A stretch of DNA of 64,000 nt from NCBI GenBank assembly GCA_002633025.1, contig NMRB01000522.1:281347-345346 (forward strand), read 5' to 3'. Made by a program: the position numbers and the translations under genes. Source of the stretch: Notospermus geniculatus. Its lineage: Eukaryota > Nemertea > Pilidiophora > Heteronemertea > Lineidae. The notes under the pieces are model-generated. The model ran no database searches and had not been told where the DNA came from. It worked only from the letters and a program-made list of their open reading frames with translations. This document shows positions 30,500 to 42,164 of the stretch, piece by piece; the stretch's first letter is position 1, and every line of letters starts with the position of its first letter.

Positions 30500-31270
30500 T
30501 GACAATGTCGGACTTCATTATACTGATTGTAGGACTGAACTTTGAAATTATCCAAAGTTATTTTCCCTAACTTTGCAGATAATCGCTTCTGTTATCATAT
30601 TGTTGAGTTGCAAGATAATGGAATAAGGAAAACGTACGTCACTGATGGACGAGGAAGACATGGCGTGTTCAATAGGATGCATACACCCACTGTTTAGTTA
30701 ATAGCTATTGGAATCCCATGGGCCAACAAGTGATGATAAGTTGTTAAAAGCTGACTGAGGAACCCGTGGGTGTTCGGAATTGATTTACGTTGCGCGGTTT
30801 ATCCTTTCAAGCACGGAAGCTGAAGTTATAACTTTATTGTCTTATTCTGTTAAGTTTGAGGCGTATTTGGTTCCTCATTAGGCCTACAATTATTGCAAAG
30901 TGTTTACTTCCACGAAGCGGTAGATTGTGAAATTCACACACAATAGAATACTTAGAGACTCCTTTAATTGTTATTATGTTCCTGCGGCTTATCCATTGTT
31001 AGTTTCCATTTCGTCAATTTCTGGGCAATAACAGGATTAAGATCCCTTTGTGAGTTGGGGGTAATCTGATTAACTGTGACAACGAAAAGAACAGACAGGG
31101 AATGGTTTATATCTAAATGTATTGTTCTGGCCGTACTGAATTAACATGGCCAATTAAGGCCTCAAATCTGCGACCATAATTTGTATGAAGCCTTTTGTTG
31201 GTGTGGAAAATGCATTACATGTATATACCCCTATGGCACTTTTCCTCATTACCTAATACTTCCACTACTT
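30500..31270. other. Unassigned sequence
   Basis: No supported feature; A/T-rich intergenic sequence. Confidence 0.4.
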
Positions 31271-31277
31271 CTCCTCC

Positions 31278-31320
31278 TGGGCCCATATTCATAAAACTAC
31301 TTAAGTCTAAGTTTGGCACT
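31278..31320. mobile_element. Single end of a GGGCCCATATTCATAAA element
   Basis: GGGCCCATATTCATAAAACT followed by ACTTAAGTCTAAG is a tip of the GGGCC hairpin type without a matching right end nearby. A reversed, similar tip (AGTTTTATGAATACTTTGGG) lies at 46785-46804. Confidence 0.4.
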
Positions 31321-31584
31321 TATCCATTGTTCAACGCAAAAGATAAGTATCACACTGTTTATCCGGATCCTGTACGCTACTTTCAATTTTGTCGTCTCAA
31401 ATATCTGTCAAAGACCAGCGAATGTACTAAAAAAATAACTAATTTAGGGCCAACTTGTAATAATTCATTAAATATTATATGGTTTGACCCCCCCCCCCCA
31501 AATATACAACTGGGCGATACTTATATAATGTAGGAGGAAACCGTATAGCCCGACAAAAATGTACAATTGTGAAGAGTGATCACC

Positions 31585-31702
31585 CTTCCAACCACATAAA
31601 GTTGATGGTACTATCAGGATTGAACTGGCAACATCTCTGGTGGCTTCCAACCACATAAAGTTGATGGTACTATCAGGATTGAACTGGCAACATCTCTGGT
31701 GG
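31585..31702. repeat. 59-bp tandem duplication
   Basis: CTTCCAACCACATAAAGTTG begins at 31585 and again at 31644; the two 59-bp units are identical through AACATCTCTGGTGG. Probably a recent slippage event or an assembly duplication. Confidence 0.9.
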
Positions 31703-32210
31703 CAGGCGTTGATGTTGAACTCCGCCATCCCGACGAACAAACAAACAGAACCTACAGTAGTGTATTCTAATCAATTCATTAAGTTTTTATCCGCATTTTC
31801 TTCATCTCAATTCAACTGTCGGCACAGCTTGACGGCAACTCCACTCATTGCTTTTTGATTCACACGCACTTGGCAATCGGGGCGTTGGTGTCACATGGGA
31901 TACGCCTAATAGTCCCCTAGTCTCTGATAATTAGATCCTCTAATTAGCTTGATGTGCTGATTACTAGAGACATGTGAGGCAGTGATGTTTGCCTTGTGAT
32001 GGATACTGAAGAGGTGGGTCAGATGTTGACCTTGAGTGCACTGGGCAAGAGGCCAGTCGTACGATAAACAGTGTATAGGATGAACCATACAATAGTTTGC
32101 CACCATACAATGGTTGGCCACCATACAGCAGTCAAGTCAATGTGTTCCACGGAAATATCATACCATGTTAGAACTTTCTTTGTGGTATTGTTCATAAGAT
32201 ATGAGCCAAA

Positions 32211-32247
32211 GTACATACATACATACATACATACATACATACATGTA
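32211..32247. repeat. (ACAT)n microsatellite
   Basis: About eight to nine copies of ACAT/TACA ending in ACATGTACATC. It adjoins the first CAAGATGGC repeat unit. Confidence 0.9.
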
Positions 32248-32250
32248 CAT

Positions 32251-32660
32251 CAAGATGGACGACTGGCGGCCATATTTGAAGTGCAATAGAGCTAAAATTG
32301 AACAAACATACAGAGGGTACCTACATACATATTCATACCAAGCTGCAACATTCTAGCTGCTGTTCTTGGTGAGATATTGGCAAGTCCAGTTTTCAAGATG
32401 GCCGACTGGCCACCATATTTGAAGTAATAAAGGGTTAATAGTCCAAGTACGCACAGATGGTACCTAGATACATACAATTTCAAGGTGGAAACATTCTACA
32501 TGTGCATGTAGTTGCAGTAATTGATGACAAACTGGGCCAAAAGCTATTTTCCAAGATGGCCGCCTGGCAGCCATCTTTGAGGTAGAAGCAGGCCAAAATT
32601 TGCTGAAGACATACATGTAGAGAAGACCTAGATACATAATCACAGCAACTTAGAAGACTG
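32251..32660. repeat. CAAGATGGC tandem family, about 150-bp units
   Basis: CAAGATGGACGACTGGCGGC at 32251, then diverged copies at 32394 and 32552, each followed by CATATTTGAAGT or CATCTTTGAGGT and by a GGTACCTAxATACATA stretch. Related single copies occur at 21470 and 23215 within the 1-kb duplication. Inside each unit GATGGC and GCCAT are inverted. Confidence 0.75.
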
Positions 32661-32781
32661 TCCACTGCACGGTGGCCAAGTACTGGTTAACACTGCATGT
32701 AGCGTACATGACTGGTAATGGGACAAGAAAACACGTGTCTTGTTGTGTATCGCTGGTGATGCTGGAGAAACTTCACTCCAA

Positions 32782-32852
32782 GGTAAAACCATTGTTCAAA
32801 GAAGGTAAAACCATTGTTCAAAGAAGGTAAAACCATTGTTCAAAGAAGGTGG
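32782..32852. repeat. 22-bp tandem repeat, three units
   Basis: GGTAAAACCATTGTTCAAAG plus AA repeats exactly at 32782, 32804 and 32826. Confidence 0.95.
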
Positions 32853-33460
32853 CAACCTTGGTATTTAGATACACAAAGTTTTTTTTAAAAATAACATGAA
32901 GGAAAAGGAAAGTTTGTCGTGCTAAACGTTAAGTTTTGACAAAGGATTCAGCGAGTTTCAGATATTGTTAAGGGTGGAAACCTGTATTGCTACAGGGAAT
33001 ACGACAATTTCTTGGCGAAAATGGAAACGAACAAAGAATTGCACATTTACCCCTGTTCCACCCCCGAGGGCAGATCTGTTTTATCAATAATATTAATTGT
33101 AAGTCAGGTTTCCTAGTTCAAAGAAGAGACGCAGTTGCCATGAAAAAATACCTGGTCAGACAAAGGCAAAATGTATCAGTGCCGTCAGCGATAGAGGTAC
33201 AGTTCGGTAAAAGGTAAAGCTACCTTCTCCCAACTAAGATTTAAGAAGGAGATAATTGAGTTTGGGTTACAAAGTTTGTTAAGGCATGTCGCCCACACTA
33301 TAATTTCAGTTTACCCGTTTTTCTTTCATGACACTAAATATCTACCGCCAACGGTGGGAATAGGTAAAAAAGATGGCATCTGAACAAGCTTTCGGTTGCG
33401 AAAACCATTACAAACGTACCCCCTTGTGTCAACTCGTTCAACGCTTGATAAGCATATAAT

Positions 33461-33884
33461 GCGGGTGATCCACTGACTTGACGACGAGTTTACGATCAGT
33501 TGGCGACTTGTTCACGACGACAGTCGTGGACCGTCGTGAACAAGTCGTCAACTCGTCGTAAACTAGTCGCAAACTGATCGTAAAGAAACGACGTAACGTT
33601 GAAGCTGATCCACCGAAAAAATACGTCTGCTACAGAGCAAACTTTACGACGAGTTGACGACTAGTTTCCGACCAAATCAAACATGTTTGATTGATCTCGT
33701 CGTAAACTCGTCGCAAACTAGTCGTCAACAAATTTCAGTCCTGAACGAATCGCAAACCCGTCGTGAACGAATCGTGAATGCTGATCCACCTGCCACGATT
33801 TTTCGTCGTCAACTAGTCGCAAACCCGTCGTGAACAAGTCGCCAACTGATCGTAAACTCGTCGTAAAGTCGGTGGATCACCCGC
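33461..33884. mobile_element. 424-bp foldback built of GTCGTAAACT-like words
   Basis: Ends GCGGGTGATCCACTGACTT and GTCGGTGGATCACCCGC are inverted. The interior is packed with variants of CGTCGTAAACT, GTCGCAAACT, GTCGTCAACT and GTCGTGAAC in both orientations, at steps of about 10-11 bp, so many alternative stems can form. GCTGATCCACC words mark sub-boundaries near 33606 and 33780. No coding capacity. Confidence 0.8.
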
Positions 33885-33889
33885 ATAAA

Positions 33890-35295
33890 AGAAATACAAA
33901 TCGTTAACCGTCTTCAAAATCACAGTTCACTCATGATATGGATAAATTATCATTTTGTATCATTTTCGATGAGGTGAGATTCCTTTATCCTTTAGAATCT
34001 AACAAGAAAGAACATAGTACATGTATAGCGAGAAAAAAATACAGAAAGTGTTACAACGAATTTGCTCAGTTCTAAAGTTAGAAAAGATATTCCAAGATCT
34101 ACATATTGTACTTTTCATTCTGAGATTAAAAGTTTTAGGAATGAATAAAATAAGGAGAGAATTCCTTCACCAAAGAGAGAGTAGTGCTCTTTTTTGGGAA
34201 GTAAAAACAACGTTCCTTGGTGTAGGCCTACGTGTATCCCAAATAAAGGTAGTCAACGATCAAGTTGTCAAGAAAATGTGACTACTTCTATTAAAGAAAG
34301 AAGCGGTACGACACATAAGAATGATATCTAAATTGAAAGAAGACACCAAAAATTTATTTCATCTCCTACACTCGATGTCTCATATTTTGAAATTTAATTG
34401 CACTTGGCACGCAAGTAAACTCAATCGCAGGGAAACGTGCATCAACTGACAAAGTTTCAAACCTTCTTACCACAAGTGTTCGTCTTCCCCACGCAAAAAC
34501 TAACCCGCTTGGTTAGATACTCTATTGATATTTCTGATCCGTTGCAGTGTAGCATCAAAGAGCCCCAATCGCTTGGTGTTTTGCACGAAAAAGTAAATCG
34601 CATCAAAGTTGGAATTATGGTTTGTAAACAGACGCCTCTCAGGTGAATTTAAATTGTTTCTTAAGACTTGTCTCCTTCAGAACGTACGCCATATTTTAAA
34701 ATTTCAACTAAAAAGGCGCAATTTTGTACAGGGGACAAAACTCGCTGCTTAAAATGTGCTTCTCAAATATTTGTGCTACAGTTTAATCCATACCTACTTT
34801 GGCTGTTTGTCTGGTTCTCCAAGCTTCACATCAGAAATAATGACTGGTGGTAGTTGTATGCTCCACACTGGATGGAATCCATGCTAAGCCAACGATTTCG
34901 TGGGATGCGCATGAAAGCTGGTCAAATTTTCATGGAACAGCGGCGAAGAAATGACTTAAGCACAATCAATGACAATGCATTTTTGCATTTCTGGAACCTC
35001 GCATGTGCATAAACAATTGTCCATTTGCGTGTAACCTAAATTGTTCACTCTGAGCCCAACAAAATATGAACGAATTCGTAAAGTTAGGGATGCTTTGCGA
35101 ACAAGATCCCTTACATGTTTGTATCTGTAACTGCTCACTATCTAAAATAGTTGAGGGGTGCTTGCATCGCGAGTAGGTGGTAGAAACCATTTTGAACAGT
35201 TTCCTCACTAGTAGTGCCATGTATTGGTGCTGGTCTTAGTCGAAGTTCCTTAAACAAGCTTAAGGTTCGCCATATAAGAGGAGGACTAACATCAC
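33890..35295. other. Unassigned sequence
   Basis: Open frames up to 86 codons (34021-34281) lack domain or splice support. No repeats recognised. Confidence 0.4.
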
Positions 35296-35301
35296 TTGGG
35301 T

Positions 35302-35403
35302 GGTATTCATAAAAGTTAGCAAATGCTTTTACTTAAGATTTGTACAGCGAAGTCCAATGTGCAAAACTTGAAGAAAAAGCATTTGCTACCCTTTATGAGT
35401 ATC
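35302..35403. mobile_element. 102-bp hairpin element, AGCAAATG family
   Basis: GGTATTCATAAAAGTTAGCA pairs with TGCTACCCTTTATGAGTATC. The inner AAATGCTTTTACTTAAGATT matches the core of 21116-21239 while the tips differ. Confidence 0.7.
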
Positions 35404-35809
35404 AGCCGTTGGTTATTCTGATTTTGGCTGACTGAAACGAATCCATATTCCATCAAAGATTGCTAGTTTTGACTAATAAGATCGTCGAGACAAAGTCAAC
35501 GCAATTACATTTCAGTCTATCTTTGGGATTGTTTTATTACCGAAGAGTAAATATATACTTATGAAGGTAATTTTGAAGTAGGATGTCTTTTTATTTAGTC
35601 ATTTAACGCATGGTGCCACGCTTTTATACAACCAACAGAAGAAAAGATAATGAACGCTTCTTCAAAGGTCGGTGGTACTTTGAATATGTTGGCTCGTTGG
35701 TGATAAAGCCGAGTGAGGTTTTCGTTGAGATAACGGGCCAATAAATTGAGCACTATTTCCACCGAAAGCCCAGAAAAGAAGACCTAGTCAGTCTTCAATC
35801 TTCAACCCC

Positions 35810-36000
35810 CTGACTTCAATCTTCAAGCTTGAACCCCAAGACTTCAATATTCAAGCTTGAACCCCAAGACTTCAATATTCAAGCTTGAACCCCAAGACTT
35901 CAATCTTCAACTTGAACCCAAGACGCCAATCTTCAACTTGAACCCCAAGAATTCATCTTCAAGCTTGAAACCCAAGACTTCAATCTTCAAGCTTGAACGT
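35810..36000. repeat. 28-bp minisatellite
   Basis: About seven units of ACTTCAATCTTCAAGCTTGA plus ACCCCAAG; the period is 28 bp in the regular part and units shorten toward 35930. Each unit contains CTTCAAGCTTGAA, an 11-13 bp palindrome. Confidence 0.9.
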
Positions 36001-36004
36001 ACGT

Positions 36005-36680
36005 CGGAATTCATTCAGGCTTGAAAATAGAAGTTAATGGATTCCACCTTGATGATTGAAGATTGGATTAGCCTTCTGGGTTTTCGTACTTTCCAGAGGA
36101 CATTTCCACAGTTCAGAACCGCACAATTGACACAAAACCGCCGCAGCAGAAATAGGCCACGAGATAAATCATTTCAGGCGGTTAAGCTCAATGTTACGTG
36201 ACGTACCCTTGTAGAGATCATCAATTCAATCTAATCCCTTTCTCTTCCTTCCCATTACTAATCACAAGGCAACGCCAATCTGCCAATCAAAATTCAAGCT
36301 AATTCCATATCAAGTCATCAAAGGAGCCAATGACGTCGGGAGATTTCGTGGTTTTTACCTCTCATGAAATTCAATCGTGCCATCAAGATTACACTTACTG
36401 TCAGGATAAATGCCATACTAGAATGTTGAAGAGGAGTAACTAAGTAGCTCCGGTTACCTATTGATGGATTACTACAATCCACTCTCGACCTGCCACCAAT
36501 TTATTCTGCACGCAGCAGAAATCATTTATCGAATACCCTCTAATTATGAACCTGTATCTTTTATTGATCTTATTGATTTTAAACTCGGCTTATTGATGAA
36601 GATGCTGTATCAATGAACTTGATGCAGCTGTCATGCAAGCTTACTTTCTTAGCTCAACCAAGTGACGTGCTTTAAATTGC
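36005..36680. other. Unassigned sequence
   Basis: No supported feature apart from a (GT)n run at 36683-36696 just beyond. Confidence 0.4.
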
Positions 36681-36682
36681 AG

Positions 36683-36696
36683 TGTGTGTGTGTGTG
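36683..36696. repeat. (TG)n microsatellite
   Basis: Seven TG units just before the 36-bp minisatellite. Confidence 0.85.
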
Positions 36697-36704
36697 TTAC
36701 GCTA

Positions 36705-37085
36705 CAGCTGTTCATGCATTTAATCTGGAAGTTTCAACTACAGTTGTTCATGCAGTTAATCTTGAAGTTTCAGCTACAGTTGTTCATGCAGTTAATCTTG
36801 AAGTTTCAACTACAGTTGTTCATGCAGTACCGGTAATCTGGACGTTTCAACTACAGTTGTTCACGCAGTTATTAGTGAGCTTTCGCAAGCGCCCGGTTAG
36901 GCCATACGACAACGTTTATCTATTGTTTGGGTATACCCACACAATAGATAAACGTCGTCGTAGGGCCTAACCGGGCGCTTGCGAAAGCTCACTAATCTTG
37001 AAGTTTCAACTACAGTTGTTCATGTAGTTAATCGTGAAGTTTCAACTACAGTTGTTCATGCAATTAATCTTGAAGTATCAAGGGT
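36705..37085. repeat. 36-bp minisatellite, interrupted by a hairpin element
   Basis: Units of ACAGTTGTTCATGCAGTTAA plus TCTTGAAGTTTCAACT start their TTCATGCA word at 36711, 36747 and 36783, a 36-bp period. Unit variants continue after the insertion at 36873-36994. Being a multiple of 3, the array is open on the plus strand with a 12-residue repeat (VVHAVNLEVSTT). No gene context supports translation. Confidence 0.9.
36873..36994. mobile_element. 122-bp hairpin element, copy 1
   Basis: TAGTGAGCTTTCGCAAGCGC pairs with its complement ending at 36994; inner words CCCGGTTAGGCC, ACGTTTATCTATTGT and GGGTATACCC complete an almost perfect palindrome. It interrupts a unit of the 36-bp minisatellite, so the TA on both sides marks the target. 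Read in reverse it is almost identical to the copy at 40740-40861. Confidence 0.9.
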
Positions 37086-37249
37086 GCTGGGCTTTAGTTG
37101 TATACATCTATAGTTAATTCTCATTTGTAAGAGGGTAGCCATAATGTGCTTTGCACGCGGCACCCCGATTAATGTGAATAAATAAATCTAGTTAATCTTG
37201 CAGTTTCACGTATACGTTAGGCTTAAGTTGTATCTAGTCAATCTTGCGA

Positions 37250-37560
37250 TTTGCAATCTTGCGAAGGGAACTCTGGGCAATCCAAAACACCTTTGTACTG
37301 TTAGTAAGATCTATGGGCTTATAAAAGACTCTATATTTCTAAGGACCTCACCTTTACCCTCACTGCTAGCAAGATCTTACCTGTGAAACACCATCACTGC
37401 TGTAAAGCAAGATCGATGGGTTTACCTAAGGTCTACGGGCTAACCAAGATCTTGCCCTGCTGGCAAATCAGAACTCGACACTTCCTACTGCTGAGAAGAT
37501 CTCTTGGCCAATTGGTCAAAGATCCCGAGTTTACCTGGAGGGCAGTTTCCATTGTAAAGA
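37250..37560. repeat. Degenerate AAGATCT-rich repeat
   Basis: Words GTAAGATCTATGGG, GCAAGATCTTACCTG, GCAAGATCGATGGGTTTACC and CCAAGATCTTGCCCTG recur at irregular intervals with ACTGCTG and TTTACC between. Diverged tandem repeat. Donor-like words on the minus strand here come from the repeat. Confidence 0.45.
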
Positions 37561-37569
37561 CGTAAAAAA

Positions 37570-38040
37570 AATAGGAAGAGAACACCCTAGAGACAAGACA
37601 CTGACGAAAGTGATAATGTCACTTGTCATGATGGGAATATCAAAGCTTTTAACATCATGTGTTACGAGGAACCCTTTTCCCTTGTTACTGGAAGACAAGG
37701 TCATTGGCTTGGATCAAACGCCGTGACGATTTGTTAAGTACCTCGTAGCGGTTTTTGTCTTTGAGAGACGTCGGGCTTATATCAACACCCCCACAATGAT
37801 AGCGGACATATTGTTCTCAATGCAGCTTCTGAAAATGTGTTTTAGCCGACAAACGATTCAGCCGATGTTGCATTATCCCTTTTTGGGGACCATTTTACGT
37901 AGGCCTAGAATACATAATATAGGCCTATTTATAGCAACAATGGAAAAGGCCATTAAAGGATAAAAAAATGACACGCCGTTGGTGGGATACCACACCGGAT
38001 ATTTTTCTCCCGTGGGGGAAACTGACGTCTGGGAGTTACC
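37570..38040. other. Unassigned sequence
   Basis: No supported feature. Confidence 0.4.
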
Positions 38041-38081
38041 ATCTCGTAGTTAGCCGGAAATTCATAGTCTGGAAGGCTAAC

Positions 38082-38743
38082 TACGGTGGCCCATAGAGCT
38101 CATTGATGAAAAATATTTACATTTGCAATTTTTTTTCAATTCGATAATTTTTTCTTGGGGGTTTGTAAAATTTTTGGAAGTTCCCACCGCGGTGAAAATA
38201 TTACCACCGCGGTGAGAATATTTCCACCTCGGTGGAAATATTTCCACCGCGGTGAAAATTAATTTTCACCGCGAAAATTAATTTTCACCGCGGTGGAAAT
38301 TAATTTTCACCGCGGTGGTAATTATTAATTATCACCGCGGTGGAAAATAATTTCCACCGCGGTGAAAATTAATTTTCACCGCGGTGGAAATATTTTTTCC
38401 GAGGTGGAAATATTTTCACCGCGGTGAAAATTAATTTCCACCGCGGTGAAAATTATTTTTCACCGCGGTGATAATTATTTTCCACCGCGGTGATAATTAA
38501 TAATTACCACCGCGGTGAAAATTAATTTCCACCGCGGTGGAAATTAATTTTCGCGGTGAAAATTAATTTTCACCGCGGTGGAAATATTTCCACCGAGGTG
38601 GAAATATTCTCACCGCGGTGGTAATATTTTCACCGCGGTGGGAACTTCCAAAAATTTTACAAACCCCCAAGAAAAAATTATCGAATTGAAAAAAAATTGC
38701 AAATGTAAATATTTTTCATCAATGAGCTCTATGGGCCACCGTA
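38082..38743. mobile_element. 662-bp palindrome made of CACCGCGGTG units
   Basis: Outer arms TACGGTGGCCCATAGAGCTC and its complement are inverted. Inward follow AAAAATATTTAC, GATAATTTTTTCTTGGGGGT and GGAAGTTCCCACC with exact mirror partners. The centre (38185-38650) is a string of about 17 perfect CACCGCGGTG palindromes and a few variants, separated by AAAATTAATTTT, GGAAATATTTCC or TAATTATTAATTA. GCTAAC flanks it on both sides (38076-38081, 38744-38749). No reading frame. The flanking duplication indicates insertion as a unit. Confidence 0.9.
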
Positions 38744-38749
38744 GCTAAC

Positions 38750-40735
38750 TGTTCGATTCGGCTTAGACGTTCCCGAGGATGACGCTGTACCAACGTCCTT
38801 GATTTTCGTACCTGAACTTTCTGAATGGCAGGATTGTTATCTGGTATGGGATCGGGACAGGGGCAATGAGCAACAGCACATAAATAGTAACAATGTGCAA
38901 GATTTCATCATGCCAACATTTTACACGCCACACAAAGACAGTCTAGTTCAGCCTCGTCTCAATTTGGCCATATGACCGATTGCGGAGTGCGGTGGACGTT
39001 CAGAAGACTCGCACGGAAATTTACCAAGGATGTGTCTAGGCGGAATGAAAATACACGTGGCTGAGATCGTCACCGACCAGAGACCACATTAAATTGTCAG
39101 ATTTGATATCCTGGGGTGCTGACCTAAGATACATTTGTGGGTTAGGACGCCTACGACAAGCACGAAGGTCGCTAGTTCATTGGAATATATCAGGTATTAT
39201 TGCCACGTCGTGCACTGGCAGTACCGAGCAGAGAGAGCAGAGAATGCCACACCCTATTCACGGAAATTCGTAATATCCGTATCGTAATCCTTCTTCATAT
39301 CTTCAAAGATATGAATATGTATTCATTGGTTATAGTTATGGAAATCCATCTTAATGATCTGCGCATGATGCGGTCCGTTCCGAAACGCTCACTGAGACAC
39401 CGTGTTACTGTTTAACGTTCTTTATTTCTACGAAATAGAAGCAACGACAGTCTCGAAATTGTCCTGCAAAGTCGGCCATTCCTTTTTCATTACCAACTCG
39501 TCAGATTAGCCGACAGTCTTTTTATGTCTGACCTCGGTTGTTAAAAGACAGAAAGGGCGGAAAGATCAATAGTTTGCACGCGTGGGTATTAGGATTACCT
39601 GTAGCGCCATTATTTATTTCCTCAGTCGCTCGCAACAGGCGTCTATTTCGTGCAAACTGTGATCTGACCAACACATGCACACGCACGTACCGAAACAATA
39701 GAGCTCATTAGCTGTATCATAAAAACGTTGTTATTTACTCATATTCTCTCTAACTATCAATAAAATCCATAAAATATTGTAAAAATGCTAGACATAAGTT
39801 TATGGAATAAAAAGATCGAAATATTTTACAAAGTTCCTGCCACGATCGATGGTATGAACCAGACAAAAGATTCCCTTGGCATCCATCGATATGTAAAATT
39901 TTATCACGCCTCGATATTAATGAACTCATCAATTTGATCTGTTCGTAATTGGAGAACAAGAATGTTGTTATGTTGTACGTTAGCTGAGTATTGATTTCCG
40001 TGATCGTAGAAAACTAGTGAGACACTTGTTTTCTTATTTGAAGGTTCTCTAAAATCGTGTAATTTCAGAAATATACCGTAATCCCGCATCTAAAGGCCAG
40101 TCACAAGTATTCAGGACCAGCCCCGTCAAAATTAATAGACTAGCATTAGTAGACTAGCATTGTACTACGTCGACCCATAGTCAACCCGTTGACCAACCAA
40201 TGCCTAATAAGTGTTGTACACGATAGTGTGATCGGTTTCACGTTAGTATAGAGCCCCATTGGTTTGCCCACCACCGGTGGAAACGCCAAGCATGAACCGA
40301 GTCGGAGTCGGAAACATTCAGAGTCAGATTGGGCTATCAATCTGGCGTGTTCAACCGTGCGGTCTTCAAACAGCCCATGCATTATTTGCCCACAGCCATA
40401 AAAACTAGAGGCTGATGGCAAGTAGTTTAGAGTCGACGACCTTGCATTTTTAACGCCAATACTAGTATCTCTAAAAGACATTCACCAACAAAAAAGTGTC
40501 AGAAGCCAGGAGGAACTTGTTAGACGACAAGGAATGTAAAATTACCACATTAGCAACTCGTGGGATCTAATATCTAGAACATGGCAAATGACTTTTTTCT
40601 GTGGTAAATGCTTTTTTAACAAATCTTTTTGTATTCCACCACTTGCTCTAAGGAAACAGATTATATGTCCGAACTTCTTAAAGTACGTTATAATACTAAT
40701 TTCATGCAGAAATATAACACGGGGGATCTGCGCTG
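38750..40735. other. Unassigned sequence
   Basis: Short repeat AGACTAGCATT near 40138-40160 only. Open frames on both strands lack support. Confidence 0.4.
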
Positions 40736-40739
40736 ATAT

Positions 40740-40861
40740 TAGGGAGGTTTCGCAAGCGCCCGGTCAGGCCCTACGACGACGTTTATCTATTGTGTGGGTA
40801 TACCCAAACAATAGATAAACGTTGTCGTATGGCCTAACCGGGCGCTTGCGAAACCTCACTA
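40740..40861. mobile_element. 122-bp hairpin element, copy 2
   Basis: Almost the exact reverse complement of 36873-36994, differing at only a few positions including the tip (GGGAGGTTTCGC for GTGAGCTTTCGC). TA lies at both ends. Minus-strand frames through this area read into the palindrome and are not genes. Confidence 0.9.
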
Positions 40862-40864
40862 TTG

Positions 40865-42035
40865 CTTTGTTTGGAACGACGACGTTCGTGAAATAACGAG
40901 ACATTTTCCGTTCCGCATCTGCCGAGAAGTATGAATCGACTCCTGAAGCGTTCTTCGTGCGAGTTGGATCTCTGTTGGTAATTCGCCGTGATTGTTGGTT
41001 TCCTTGCGACTCACGCGGAGACCAATGAAACAAAAAAGACGTAGTTTTCCTTTGCTGGGTTGCCCATAAAGAACCACCTCGCGTGAGAAAACGCTCACGT
41101 GAGGAATCGCCTTGAGATACAGCGAATGGAATATGGCATCGTCGAAACACGCATTCGACCGGGGTTAAGAAAATGTTGACATGTACTTCTTGCCTTTATT
41201 TACGATGTGACACACACGCAACGTTAGCAATCCACCATAGAAGCACCCAACACCAACGGACAGCGTGTGACTAAGTAATCACTTGGAAATCGAATGTTTT
41301 TTTAATAGTTTCTGCTGATTTGCACAAGCATCAATACTTAACAACTATTTGAACAAGTTAATAATTTATTCTTCCGCCAATGTGACTTCGTTTTCTAATG
41401 AATAGACCATTTCATGTTGCTAGGACATGGTAATAGTTTCTTTGTCTTGTCTGTGTATGTGTATTGGTCAAACAAGAATCATTCAAATATCATTAGTTTG
41501 AAACAAAGAAGATCTATTACCAGATGTCTGATTGGCAATTCGAGTGGGTCGTACTCCAGGGAGGCTGAAATTCTGCTACCACGCCGACTCCCAATTCCTA
41601 AAATTCTGATTTTTCGCGTCGGAGTTTATACTGCCTCGGACATCCGAGAGAGATGACGTCATTGCTTTGGAAAACCCCGTTGCATGTATTTGATGACGTA
41701 CATGTACATGTAATTCATTAAGGGGAATAACGTTGAGTGTGAGTCGGAGTCGCAACGTCACCTTCTCCCTCAAGACCACCGGTACAAGAGTTTCGCATCA
41801 GGGAGCTGACCAGAAAGTGACGGGGGTCCTCAAAGAAATGCCCTACTTATAAAATGGTAGATCATTCGCGCTTAGAACCGTTTTTTGCGCCGAGATGCAG
41901 TGGTAACCTTTTTCACCATAGAATCAGAGGAGTGGACAGACAATGACATGCTTATATAGCCAATTTTTAGAATCAATTTGCCCTGTAAAAAGTAACAATA
42001 TTGTGCTTAAGAAGTAGAAGGCCTGAAGGTACAAT
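40865..42035. other. Unassigned sequence
   Basis: A local palindrome CCTCGCGTGAG...CTCACGTGAGG near 41076-41104 is present. No gene supported. Confidence 0.4.
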
Positions 42036-42040
42036 CATAG

Positions 42041-42157
42041 GCCCGCATTCTAGAACGTTCCTTAACGTTAAGGTCGACCTTAAGTCTATTGTAAAACCAT
42101 CGAAAACAATAGATTTAAGGTGGACCTTAAAGTTAAGGAACGTTCTAGAATACGGGC
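42041..42157. mobile_element. 117-bp hairpin element with CATAG target duplication
   Basis: GCCCGCATTCTAGAACGTTC pairs with GAACGTTCTAGAATACGGGC, and CTTAACGTTAAGGTCGACCTTAA continues inward against its near-complement. CATAG directly flanks both sides (42036-42040 and 42158-42162). Confidence 0.85.
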
Positions 42158-42164
42158 CATAGTT

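Noticed and set aside
33461-33884. CRISPR-like array
   Set aside because: Repeats are short, variable, in both orientations and inside an inverted-repeat element; spacers are not unique and the DNA is eukaryotic.
40764-41150. Minus-strand 128-codon ORF
   Set aside because: Starts at GTG, has no domain, and its last third reads through a palindromic mobile element.
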